64,000 nucleotides of DNA, taken from contig QAOA01001436.1 in NCBI GenBank assembly GCA_003255065.1, positions 364,290 through 428,289 of the forward strand, in the 5' to 3' direction. The position numbers were made by a program, and so were the translations under genes. The DNA comes from Cercis canadensis (taxonomy: Eukaryota; Streptophyta; Magnoliopsida; Fabales; Fabaceae). The notes beneath the pieces were generated by a model that was not told where the DNA came from, ran no database searches, and saw only the letters and a list, made by a program, of their open reading frames with translations. The stretch's first letter is position 1. Each line of letters begins with the position of its first letter. Shown here piece after piece: positions 22,626-33,507 of this stretch.

Positions 22626-24974
22626 ATGGAACTAATTGAAGGCGTTTTCAGTTTCTTCATATCAAAGATGTTGCTTTTTCTGCGCAACCTCTTCCATATG
22701 GGTCGGAGAACCTCACACCGAGTAAGCTCATTCTCATCGTATCCTCAAAACCCCAGTTACCCATTTTCCGGTTCTTTCATTGTTTCATCATCTTTATCAC
22801 AATCACGTAATTCTTTCATTGCTTGCCCATTGGTTTGGTTTGCGAGTTTTCTATGGGTTATGAGATTTCCTTTTGTATCTCAATCAAACCCAGAAATTGC
22901 TTTTGATGATATTAGTGTGGAATCAATCCGTAGTATGTTAAAGCAAGGCAGCTGGGATGATCCTAAAATTGTTAGAATGTTTGATTCTGCATTGGCACCA
23001 ATTTGGGTCTCTAAGATTTTGGTGAAATTGAAAGAAGATCCAAAATTAGCCTTGAAGATGTTCAAGTGGGCAGAAACCCGAATTGGATTTCACCACACCA
23101 CAGAGTCATATTGTATCTTGGCTCACATTTTGTTTTGTGGGATGTTATACCTTGATGCCAAGGAAATTCTTAGGGAGTTGGTTTTGTTAAGAAGTAAATT
23201 TCCGGGTTGTGACTTGTTTGATATGTTGTGGTCAACTAGGAACGTTTGTCGACCTGGATTTGGAGTGTTTGATAATTTATTTGGTGTTTTAGTTGAGTTG
23301 GGAATGTTTGAGGAAGCTAGTCAGTGTTTTGTAAAGATGAAAAAGTTCAGGGTTCTACCCAAAGTGAGATCCTGTAATGAGCTTCTGTATAGGCTTTCGA
23401 AATCAGGAAAAAGGGAAATGTCCAGAATTTTTTTCAGGGACATGGTTGGGACTGGCCTTTCACCTTCAGTTTTTACATACAATATTATGATAGACTATTC
23501 GTGCAAAGAAGGGGATTTAGAAACTGCTAGGAAATTATTCGAACAGATGAAACAGACAGGTCTTACACCAGATATAGTCACTTATAATTCTCTTATTGAT
23601 GGGTTTGGAAAGGTAGGGTCATTAAACGAAGCAATTGTTTTATTTGAGGAAATGAAAGATGCAGGATGTGAACCTGATGTTGTAACCTACAATTCCCTGA
23701 TCAATTGCTTCTGTAAATTTGAAAGAATTCCCCAAGCTTTTGAGTATCTATGTCAGATGAAAAGAAGAGGGCTGAAACTGAATGTTGTAACTTATAGTAC
23801 ATTAATTGATGCATTTTGCAAGGTGGGGATGATGCTGGAAGCTATCAAATTTTATGTTGACATGAGACGTGTTGGTCTTCTACCCAATGAATTTACCTAT
23901 ACATCTCTGATTGATGCAAACTGTAAGACAGGTAATGTGAATGATGCATTGAAGCTGTCAAAAGAGATGTTGGAGGCAGGACTTAACTTTAACATTGTTA
24001 CCTGCACTGCTTTGTTGGATGGGCTTTGTGAAGGTGGTAGGATAAAAGAAGCAGAGCAGTTATTTAGGGCAATGTCTAGAGCTGGAGTGGCTCCTAATCT
24101 GCAAATTTATACTGCTCTCATTCATGGATACATCAAGGCTAAGATGCCAGAAAATGCTATGGATATATTAAAAGAAATGAATGAGAAAAGCATCAAACCT
24201 GATATGCTGCTGTATGGAACCATGATATTGGGTCTTTGCAGAGAGAATAAGATTGAAGAAGCTGAGGCGGTAGTAGGTAAGATGAAGGATTCTGATCTGT
24301 CTGCAAATAGTTATATATACACAACCCTCATGGATGCATATTTTAAGATTGGAAAAACCACAGAGGCACTTAATCTGTTCCAAGAGATGCAGGAATTGGG
24401 CATCGAGATAACAGTCGTAACATTTGGTTCACTAATAAATGGTTTGTGCAAAAAGGGATTAGTCCAACAGGCAGTTAGTTACTTTGGTCACATGACAAGC
24501 ATTGGTTTGCAACCTAATATAATGATTTATACTGCTCTAATTGATGGCCTCTGTAAAAGTGACTGCATTGGAGCAGCCAAGAAGCTGTTCAATGGAATGC
24601 TGGATAAGGGAATCAGTCCAGATAAAACTGTTTACACTGCTTTGATTGATGGGAACTTAAAGCATGGCAATCCTCAAGAAGCTTTGACTTTGCATAATAG
24701 AATGGTTGAAATGGGTATGGAGTTAGACCTACTTGCCTATACTTCATTGGTTTGGGGTTTGTCTCATTGTGGTCAGGTACAACAGGCAAAGTCAATACTT
24801 GACGAGATGCTCGGAAAGGGTATTATTCCCGATGAGGTTCTCTGTATTTGGCTATTGAGAAAATATTATGATCTTGGAGATATAGATGAAGCTCAGGCAC
24901 TGCAAAGTGATATGATCAGGAGGGGCCTAATTGCTGGCACTTCTGACACAGTAGTTCCTTTTGCAAGCACTTGA
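22626..24974 (+). CDS. P-class pentatricopeptide repeat protein, similar to Arabidopsis At2g02150
   Basis: Intact single-exon frame of 782 codons. Residues 1-60 are basic and hydroxylated with few acidic residues, as in organellar presequences. A Met at residue 15 (22668) followed by LLFLRNLFHMGRR is a plausible alternative start. From about residue 280 to 770 there are roughly 14 tandem 35-residue PPR motifs (VTYNSLIDGFGKVGSLNEA, PDVVTYNSLINCFCK, IYTALIDGLCK). There is no E, E+ or DYW tail, so it is P-class. Such proteins bind organellar RNA in a sequence-specific way and act in its stability, splicing or translation. From memory the order and wording of the motifs resemble At2g02150, reported as embryo-essential; orthology is inferred. 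A MITE lies 200 bp upstream. Confidence 0.95.
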   Translation: MELIEGVFSFFISKMLLFLRNLFHMGRRTSHRVSSFSSYPQNPSYPFSGSFIVSSSLSQSRNSFIACPLVWFASFLWVMRFPFVSQSNPEIAFDDISVESIRSMLKQGSWDDPKIVRMFDSALAPIWVSKILVKLKEDPKLALKMFKWAETRIGFHHTTESYCILAHILFCGMLYLDAKEILRELVLLRSKFPGCDLFDMLWSTRNVCRPGFGVFDNLFGVLVELGMFEEASQCFVKMKKFRVLPKVRSCNELLYRLSKSGKREMSRIFFRDMVGTGLSPSVFTYNIMIDYSCKEGDLETARKLFEQMKQTGLTPDIVTYNSLIDGFGKVGSLNEAIVLFEEMKDAGCEPDVVTYNSLINCFCKFERIPQAFEYLCQMKRRGLKLNVVTYSTLIDAFCKVGMMLEAIKFYVDMRRVGLLPNEFTYTSLIDANCKTGNVNDALKLSKEMLEAGLNFNIVTCTALLDGLCEGGRIKEAEQLFRAMSRAGVAPNLQIYTALIHGYIKAKMPENAMDILKEMNEKSIKPDMLLYGTMILGLCRENKIEEAEAVVGKMKDSDLSANSYIYTTLMDAYFKIGKTTEALNLFQEMQELGIEITVVTFGSLINGLCKKGLVQQAVSYFGHMTSIGLQPNIMIYTALIDGLCKSDCIGAAKKLFNGMLDKGISPDKTVYTALIDGNLKHGNPQEALTLHNRMVEMGMELDLLAYTSLVWGLSHCGQVQQAKSILDEMLGKGIIPDEVLCIWLLRKYYDLGDIDEAQALQSDMIRRGLIAGTSDTVVPFAST

Positions 24975-26701
24975 GAGGGAATACTTGTCTTCCATACTGG
25001 TTTCCTGTTACTGGTTATAGTGGACTGCAACAACATTTTGATGTTTTCTGCCAGGGTGGAATAACTTAATATAAAATGAATATGATGCCTCATGAAGTGA
25101 TGGCAACTGCAGGTTGTAATTGATGCGTCTAAAAGGCACTCTTTGTCTCATGTAAACTTTGCTGCTTCTGGAACTTGTTCATGCTCTCGGGTGAGCATCA
25201 AGACAGAGATAACATGACACTTCGCTGGTTTCAGGAAGCTTTGATTTCATTTATGGTAAGTGATGACCATTTGACTAATATTTTAAACAGAAGGTTCATA
25301 AGTTACTAGACACTGTTATTTTGTATTATCATATACTTTTTTTTTTCTTTCAATTAATAAGCTTGATGCAGATTTCTCACAGTTCTTATTCTTTTTGTAA
25401 CCCTTTAAATTTCATTAGAAAATGTACAACCTGGGTACTTCCAAGTCAGAATACTGATTCTCAAGGAACCAACCAAGTAAGATCAGCAATTATTGAGCCA
25501 CAGTGGATGCTCCTTTTGACCACATAGACATACAATGTAAGTCGTACCTTCTAAACACTTTGCAGCTTGATATACCATAACAATATTAGCTTACCGTACT
25601 CATAATAATTTAATTATCTCAGGCAACTTTTTTATATAGAGGCCCAGTGCAGCAAGTTTCTGTACTCATCACATGCAGCTATAGCTTGATATAGATATTA
25701 GCGTACTATAATCATCAGATGGAGGTAATTTTCTCAGGTACCCTTTTGTATAGAGGCCCTGTGTGGCAAGTTTCTGTATGTGCTTACGAGGAATCAAGAA
25801 ATAACTTTCCCCCAGCTCTTTTGGACAAAGAATCACATTTCTGCTTCTGTCTTTGGAATTTATTTGGATTTTGCAATCGCTTCTTAAAACTTCCCAAACA
25901 ATTTTATATAATTATACAGCAATATTTACTTAAGAACTAATTCCCAACCCTCTAAACCTGCAGCAGTAGGTGTTTAAAGTTGCAAGTATTGTCATGTCAA
26001 TGCACAGAAATAAAAATTATAAAATCATGAAATCAAGTGTTCCTAGACTATTTTCTTTCCTTGAGTTTCTAATTATATTCATGAGTCTTCTGAAGTAATA
26101 CCAAGTGGGTTAATTTGTACTGCTGTCTTTAATTTGAATTCTAAAAAGAAAAAAAGAATCTTTTCCCGAGAGTCTATCAAACTTGTCGTGCTCAGGGATT
26201 TGAATTTGATTTGAGACATTGAGTGCTAGGTTGTCAGATATGGTTGTCTATGATTTTGCCCACCTTCTTTTTCTTCTTATTCCTCTTCCATCCTTTTGCA
26301 TGGCTAGTGTTCCTAGCTTGTATTCACCACTGTGGACAACTCATTGCTCCTTTCTGTTCTCTTCAATTTCCAATTTAGATCATGCTTCTGTGATCCGAAT
26401 TTTCTCCTAAAATTAACCATCAATGTATTGAGTTTTCTGTTGTATAAATAAGTGCCTGCAGCCTGCTTAATCTGTGCAAAAGTTATTTGTTTTTTTGGGA
26501 AAAAGAAAAAAACTTAGAAGAAAAATTCTTAAAAATCCTGAAACCCATGACTTTCTTCTGTTATTAAAATTTCCTGCGTTATTAGTTAAGTGATGTTGCC
26601 CAGGGATTGAAACTAAGATGGATGGGTAGGGTAGATGATGTTATATGTAGCCATAGCATTTAAAGTGAGTAAGGACTGACACCTATATATTCTTGGACAG
26701 A
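24975..26701. other. PPR 3' flank with a 115-bp tandem duplication
   Basis: 25562-25676 and 25677-25790 are diverged direct copies (shared CAGCTT/CAGCTA, GATATA, TATAGAGGCCC and GCAAGTTTCTGTA). Two exon-like tracts bounded by splice consensus occur: about 25229-25255 before GTAAGTG, and 25373-25476 between GCAG and GTAAGATC. They are not recognised, and the interval could be 3' untranslated sequence plus introns. Confidence 0.35.
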
Positions 26702-26946
26702 TCTGTGAATCAGAATTATCCTGAAGTTGGAAAGATTTCCTTCAGAGAGTTTCTAAAATTATGGCAGAGAATAGTTAGACAGTATTATACTCATTACTGC
26801 TCTAACGTTTCAATAATGGCCCCATTTTTACATGTTTTTGTAGAGTTGATCAAGAACTTGAGAGGAGTCCTTCAGTTGACTTGGATATTCTGAACTGTGG
26901 GAGTTTCGAAGTTGTTGAAATTGAACTTCTAATTACTTCGCGTTGA
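26702..26946 (+). other. Exon-like tract pair, unrecognised
   Basis: After a CAG acceptor at about 26699-26701 an open tract encodes a segment containing NYPEVGKISFREFLKLWQR. A GTATTATAC donor near 26782 and a TTTTTGTAG acceptor near 26843 would splice it in frame to a second tract (VDLDILNCGSFEVVEIELL) ending at TGA 26944-26946. The phase agrees across the junction. No family is recognised; this may be the last exons of a small gene downstream of the PPR gene, or chance. Confidence 0.35.
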
Positions 26947-27487
26947 TGATGGATGGGTTGCTTTTCAATTAATTATTTATATATACATTGCATATCTGAC
27001 AGAGTCTTTTATAAATCTCTAAGTTCTTCAACAACATGTAGTCATGAGAAAGTCAATTATATTCTTACTACTTGTATATCACTGATCGTCAGTGGTGCCT
27101 TATTATCAGATTGTTCACTTGCTTGGAAGCTGAGAAGGTTTATGCACCTTATGTGGTCTTCTGTTTTTGCTTGTGTGATGAGCGTACCGTGTGACACTGT
27201 CTAGCTGGCATCGATAACAACAGCTATTGATATTCCACAAAGTTTATAGCTTTAAGCTTGTGGTTGTGCTTTTGAATGGGTGAGCTTATTGAGGCTTCTC
27301 TTTTCTCCCAATTCTCTATTTAACAACAAAAGACATGCATACAGATTGTAGCGTTCCTTATTTTTCTAAATTTGAATTGCCGGAGTCGAATTACTTGTTG
27401 CTAAGCTTTTATTTGGAAAAATATTGCATTTTTCGCCATGTTCTTGTTATTTAGCAAGTAATATCGTTTTCTTCTGCCATCATACAG

Positions 27488-27655
27488 CAATTTTATGAAG
27501 AAACAGTGTACTGTGCTCCCCCAACAAAGGTTGCAGGGTTACCTTCGGCACAATCTGGAGATTTCACCATAATTGCAAAGTCCATGCTATTTGACTTTCA
27601 TGGGCTTCACTCTTTCATGGCTGTTGGTGAGTTTGCAAATTTTTCTTTGCTGAAG
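27488..27655 (+). other. Exon-like tract, unrecognised
   Basis: Following a CATACAG acceptor, 46 codons stay open (words EETVYCAPPTKVAGL and AKSMLFDFHGLHSF) up to a GTGAGT donor; reading on, the stop is TAG near 27656. Base composition is richer in GC than the flanks, which suggests a true exon. The product is unknown. Confidence 0.35.
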
Positions 27656-27659
27656 TAGA

Positions 27660-30400
27660 GTATGTATGACTTAATTAACACATTAACCGCAAATGGAAGT
27701 GCAGACCTTCTGGCCAAACTAGGCAGATCTATGAACCAAGTTATTTTGTATTTTGATTCTGTACCTGAACTTGTACTGAAATGAGCTTTTTAAGTTAGGT
27801 TCTAGACGTGGAGCTTAAATCAGCTTAGCTTATTTTGTATTTGTACTCCTTGGCTCTTGGCCTTCGCTTTGAATGAATTCATCAATATTTACCAGAAAAA
27901 AAAAGGGAAACAGCAATATCAATGGAATAATATTAGATACATTACTCTTATTGATAAATAACATTTCAAGGGACCTGTAATGTGGGGAGAAAACGATCAG
28001 GGAAGGCCAGAGCTGGTACTCCTTGCCTCCTCCTGCGCACAAATGAGTAAGCAGCCAAAAGGAAAAGCCAAGCTCGGGAGAGAAAAATGGAAGAGGGAGT
28101 TTCTTAGGTGTGTGTAATTGTGTTCTAGGAGAGGAGGTACTTGCCTTATATAGGTAGTCGCCACTTGGGGTATTTTGGTTTTCACAATAGTAAAGTAGTT
28201 GTGCTGAGATGGCATAAGGGTTGAGTTAGTGATATAACAACTCTTACACACATTTCCCTCATGAATAATAGAGCAATTGAGGTAACAAGAGCCAACCCTG
28301 TTCATATGTTTTTCTGCTGACAGGCATCAAAGGCACTTCTGAGAGCAAAAAGAATTGATTTTAGGTTATGCTTGTTTAGGAAAAGAGCTTGGAAGGAGTT
28401 GATTTCCTTATTGTTTACAGCTTGGGGTTGGAAAATTAATTTAGCCAAGGAAAACGCAGATTCAGTAGACCAAAAAAACTATAGTAGAATACAGTAAGGG
28501 TGTGTTTGGAATATGAAAAATAAGGGGAAATGAGCAGGAAGGAAAGGATTAAAGGGCCTTCCCTCCCTTTGGCAGATCAAGTTTGAAAAGGGTTGCATCT
28601 AACCTTTGCATTCCCTTTTTGAACCCTAATTTTGTGTTTCATGCAATTGGGGGTTTGGGAGAAAATTTGAGTCAATTTATAGAATTCTTGTTGAATAAAA
28701 TCTAAATCTAAATCTCTATTAATAGAAATACAATGATGTTGTATTCTTTTCACATATACTATATATGTACTATGAATTTTATACCATTTTGAAATACAAT
28801 ATTATAACTGATAAAAAATATTATTGTTTTTTTTATTGTGTTCCAGCTGAAGTTAACTTTGTTGGTAAGAATTTCTCTTCGTTTGGTAAATTATAAAATT
28901 AATAAAGATATGTTGAGAAAAATATTAATTGCATGAGTATAAAATCATCATTTTCACCTCAATCATGTGTTAGTAAAAAAAAAACCTTAATCATGGTCCT
29001 GAATGGAATCACTATTCAATGTTTTCTTTCTACCATATTTAGGGAAAAGTTAATAACACCTTGTTTAGCTAAACACTACAAAAAAGCGCACACGATTTCT
29101 AACGAAAATTTTTCACATAACGGAATTTTTTGAGACATTCTCATAGAATTCTTGCGGATTAGCATTAAATAGGAATTTCTCATGGAAAAGTTTTCAACAA
29201 GAAAATTCCTATACGAAATTTCATGAGAAAATTGAGTTTTTTTTCCCCATGCGCTGCAAGTTACCCCCAATTTCAATTTTTTCATTTTTCCTCTCTTTCC
29301 TCAGTGATTCTCTCTTCAACCCTCAGCAACTCCATTTCCCAGTGGTGTCTGTGGTTTTTCCGGTGGCAACAAGCGGATGATAGTGGTAGGAAGCGTATTT
29401 GACTTGCTTTGGAGAGGAGATAAGTCAAAATCCCTTTGTTTCCTCTTTTCAATTGTTCTTTGAATTAAATGTGAATTTATTTGTATTTTTGGATGAATTT
29501 GAGTGTAGTTTTAGGATATGTTGTTAGTGGAATATTTGTTGGTGATTACTTGTTTATTTTTGCAAGGATTCAAAGCGTGATCTTGATACTGTGGGTATTT
29601 TAGTTTTTTTCTTGTAGCTGAATATATGTCTTGCTTTTTTAAGTTGAGTTTTAACATAAAATCCCTGTTACAAGCACTATTTTTGGTGTTTGGGTTTTCG
29701 GATATGGGATTTTCAGATATGGTATCAGCTAGTCCAGGACCTACAAAGCATGAGCAAGAAGAAAAAGGCACAAGAGAAATTTCTGATGGCAATGTAGATG
29801 GAGAGACAATTTGATAAGTCAAAATTTTTGCCTGGGTTTAATTTTGTTGAAGTAGTAGTCAGTTTAATGAGCAGGAACATAATGTTGGGTGTAAGAGTTA
29901 CTGAAGAAATATTGCAACCAAGTTTCCTTTTTAAGAAAGTTAATATTGTTTTGAGATTATGAATTGTGTTTTCAACTTTGCTCTCCTTTGTAGAGTTAAT
30001 TTAATTTGCTGGTACTGTTTTGTTAATTTCCTTTTTTGTTAATGTTTTTTTTTTATTTATATTTTTCCCCTTTTTCTGATTTCTATAGAATTGATATCAG
30101 AAATCACTAGCCAAAAAAATAAATTTGAGAAATTTTTCACGGACAATAATCTTTGAGAAATTTCATAAGATTCAATTTTTCTCATGCCTATTGTAAGTCA
30201 ATGAGAAATTTCGTAAAAAATTTTTATTCTTTTATTAATTAAATTGGTAAAGGATATTTTGATTAGAGAGAAGAAAATTAAAAAACAAGCCCATTTATGT
30301 GAGCCGAACAAAATTCAAGAAAAGGCCCATGGGCTGAATAAAAGTTAAGCTATAGACTAATGTATTTATTAGATATTTATATTTTTTTATAATTCATATA
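27660..30400. other. Non-coding; antisense LTR-like fragment near 28050-28300
   Basis: 28050-28300 read on the minus strand has an LTR-like leader with CTATATAAGGC. A diverged relative lies at about 50222-50480 (both contain GTGTTCT, TTTGGT-TTCACA and GCTGAG-TGGC). The rest is AT-rich with no gene. A CACTACAAAAAA word at about 29074 resembles a CACTA terminus, but no matching right end was found. Confidence 0.35.
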
Positions 30401-30408
30401 TATATATG

Positions 30409-30621
30409 CGGAGATTCTATGATACTACGTAAGTATGTCATATTACATTGATGTGGTAAACATACATAATTTTCATATTTTATTATATATAAAATATAAT
30501 TTATTTAATTTTTTAAACAAATTTAAAAATAATTAATTTGTATACATGTCATTTATTTATTGATTATTTATATGTAGTATGATATATTACATAAATACTA
30601 AAAATATCTAAAAAAAAAAAA

Positions 30622-30630
<9 letters not shown>
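30409..30630. mobile_element. Short MITE, family member 1
   Basis: About 220 bp starting CGGAGATTCTATGATACTAC. It is collinear with 47187-47390 (shared ACATTGATGTG, AAACAAATTTAAAAATAATTA, ATACATGTCATT). The ends are imperfect inverted repeats. It is followed by a (TA)n run at about 30625-30654. Confidence 0.55.
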
Positions 30631-30658
<28 letters not shown>

Positions 30659-31486
30659 CGCATTGGAGCCTTTACAAATTGACGTTTTACTGCACCCACC
30701 TCGCATCCGCACCTGCACCCGCATGATGTGATCTAGATGTTAAGTGAAGTGACATGGAGGAGCCACAATTAATTAAACATTTACCAGTAGTAAATCATAT
30801 TACTTCGAAGATGTGACATTATTTTACACGTGGCTACATGCTTTTGTTTGGTTTTTTAATAAAATTAAATTTTTTAAATAGAAATGTAACGGAATGTAAA
30901 TTCAAATATAAGATCTTAATTTTTTAAAAAGATTCTTGAACCAATTATAACATGTTTGCTTGTGTTAATTTGTCTCTTAATTTTTGTTATGTATACTAGA
31001 AATAAGATAAATTAGAGTCTCATTACCTTAATATTTTTAACTTTGGCTTTTTCTTATGAATGGGAAAAATTTGATATGTTTAAACTTTAATACACTTTTA
31101 ATCCTTCTCAGCTATGTCATCAACAATAATAAATTAGACTTGATTGTTTTAATTTAAAATTAGAATTTTTTTTATTATAATTTTTAACAAATCACAAGCA
31201 TATTTAAACTTAAAAGAAATTATACAATGATGAAGAAGAAAAAGTTAAAAAATAAAATAAAATAAATACCACATTCGGTGAAAAAAAGAAAACAAAACAA
31301 AACAAAGCAAAAAAGACAAACGGTCCTGATGCTCAATTCCTTCCAAAAAAGGCCGCTTTGTCATTGCTTTGACCAATTTCCGCTCCCCACTCTCCTTTTC
31401 ACGCTAATCTGAGAACAAATCCATCTGTGTCTTCTTTGTAAAATCTTTCATCAATTCAGAGAAACGAAAGCTGCAAGATCATACCC

Positions 31487-31741
31487 ATGGAGAATCAAGA
31501 TCAGGGTGTGTGGTCCGGCATGGCCAGCTGGTTGGGAACAAGTGTCGCTTCCGCATTCTTCGCCTCCCTTGAGCGGTGTTCCTGCATCAATCTCTCCACC
31601 TCCGATGACCAAGACCAAGAAGAAGCTCACGATCGCCCTCTCATGCTCTCCAACTCTTCTGTGAATTTCAGCGACCACATCCCCGCCACCACCAATCCTC
31701 CGGTTGCCGACAAAAACGACGTCGCCAACCTCCCCGTCTGA
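31487..31741 (+). CDS. Small plant protein of unknown function
   Basis: Intact 84-residue frame. The ATG lies in a good context (CCCATGGAG). The N-terminal part has [20 protein letters not shown] followed by [12 protein letters not shown], then an acidic stretch ([14 protein letters not shown]) and a polar tail ending NLPV. From memory similar short proteins with the [13 protein letters not shown] core occur across eudicots, without assigned function. There is no signal peptide or clear membrane span; the weakly hydrophobic first 30 residues may be amphipathic. GC content is higher than both flanks. The 3' side passes into a tandem-repeat block. The coding call is firm, the role unknown. Confidence 0.8.
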   Translation: MENQDQGVWSGMASWLGTSVASAFFASLERCSCINLSTSDDQDQEEAHDRPLMLSNSSVNFSDHIPATTNPPVADKNDVANLPV

Positions 31742-31879
31742 TAGGATTTGGTACTCCATCATACCCCTCCCTTAAAGTTTTTTTATTTTTATTTTTTTTT
31801 ATCATATGGCTTTTCTTGCAATTGTAATTTGGGGACAAGAATGGGTCAGTTTACAATATTAATATCTCCGATCGGTGTG

Positions 31880-32440
31880 AATGTTCTGTAATTGAATTTT
31901 GTGAATTTGCGATGATGGGTTTGTTTTAATTTGTTTCCTGAACGATTCCCTTCTGGGAATTTAATGGAAAACAAGCTGGAATATAAATTTGGTTGAAGAA
32001 CTGTAATTAATTACTTCTTGTTTTGTCCATTTTTGTTTCAAATGATTTGAATTTAGTTCCTGATACGAAATTGGGAACCTTGATTTTATTCTTTCTGTAA
32101 TTGATTTTTATGAATTTTGGATGATGGGTTTGTTTTAATTTGTTTCCCGTGGAGTTTCATGGAAGACGAGCTGTAATTACTTCTTGTTTCGTTAATTTTT
32201 GTTTCAAATGATTTGAGTTTAGTTTGTAATACGAAATTGGGGACCTTGATTTTCTTCTTTCTGTAATTGATTTTTGTGAATGTTGGATGATGGGTTTGTT
32301 TGAATGTGTTTCTTGAACGCTTTCCTTCTGGGAATTGCATTGAAAATAAGCTGGAATATAAATTTGGTTGACGAGCTGTAATTATATATAAGTTTTGTTG
32401 ATTTTTGTATCAAATTATCTGAATTTAGTTCTTATATACT
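31880..32440 (+). repeat. Three diverged tandem units downstream of the small gene
   Basis: Units share TTCTGTAATTGA-TTTTGTGAATT, GATGATGGGTTTGTTT (near 31911, 32119 and 32286), GAGCTGTAATTA and ATACGAAATTGGG. Spacing is about 208 and 167 bp, the middle unit being shortened. The block may be part of the 3' untranslated region. Confidence 0.75.
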
Positions 32441-33356
32441 TGTTTGGATTGGTAGTGGAAATAATGTGGAAAATGATAGGTGGAGCCCTGGTTATGCTTG
32501 ATTAGTGGGATCTTGTTTTCATTGCTATGTGTGTTTTATCTCTATGTCCTATTTGAGATCAGGATGATAGGATAAACAAAACATCCATAGGAAGGGGTCA
32601 AGTCTTAACAACTAATTTTAAGGAAAGAATGCAAATTACCCCCTTCAACTTTGCCTCACTGGTAAATTAGCACATGTGGTTTCAATTTTTGGAATTAGAC
32701 ATATGAACTTTCCAAAATCTTTAAATAGATGCTTACCATTCACTTCCATAAATTAAAGGTTGAACATGCAGTTGAGTATCACGTTAGTGGCAGGACATGT
32801 ATATTATTATGCATGTGATACTCTATGTGTATGCACATTGTTTAATTTTGTTGATGGAAGTGGAAGATAAGGATATGTGAGAGATTTTCGAAAGTTTAGG
32901 TGCTTAATTCTAGAAATTGAAACAACAAGTGGTAATTTGCCAAATGGGAAATATTGAAGGGGGGAAATTGGTACTTTTGCCTAATTTTAATTGCGTGAAT
33001 TCATTCTTTGATGTACAATTAAACAGGGTGTTTTTGTTTGGTTTGTCTCTTGAAGTTTTGTTATGCATATTGAAAATAAATTAGAGTCTCAGCACCTTGA
33101 TATGTTTAGGTTTCACTTTCCATGTAATTTATGGCATCAACAATCAACGTGATTGATTGTGTGCTACCTAAATTCGGGGGAAATAATAAATCAATAATAG
33201 ATACTCCATCCATTGGCAGAAAGATATACCAAAACTCATTAAATGCCAAACAACAGTTCTGTTACTGTGTTATAGTCACACTAGGTTAACACTAAATAAA
33301 GACAAATGTATAAAAGAAACTACAGGAAAAGGAAAAGAAATCACACATGTTGATGT
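32441..33356. other. Non-coding, nothing recognised
   Basis: AT-rich sequence. A weak inverted similarity between about 32640-32720 and 32870-32950 (ACTTTCCAAAATC versus its complement) suggests another decayed MITE. Confidence 0.35.
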
Positions 33357-33507
33357 GCCCTAAGCCTATGTGTATATACTAAGCTTAGGTGTGATAAGTT
33401 TTGATGATGACAAATAAGGAATAATATATGCATGATAGTAATATTTATCTTGTCATCATCAAAACTTATCACACCTAAGCTTAAATATATACACATAGGC
33501 TTAGGGC
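33357..33507. repeat. Near-perfect 57-bp hairpin
   Basis: The left arm 33357-33413 starts GCCCTAAGCCTATGTGTATA and ends GATGATGACAA. It pairs with 33450-33507, with a single mismatch and a 1-base bulge. The loop is 36 nt. It is seen directly. It could be a small foldback MITE or a transcribed hairpin feeding small RNAs. Confidence 0.85.

Noticed and set aside
22880..24795. Minus-strand open frames within the PPR gene
   Set aside because: Shadows of the long PPR coding frame.
29074..29630. Possible CACTA element starting CACTACAAAAAA
   Set aside because: The only candidate right end (CTTGTAGCTG near 29612) matches poorly, and no transposase or 3-bp duplication is evident.
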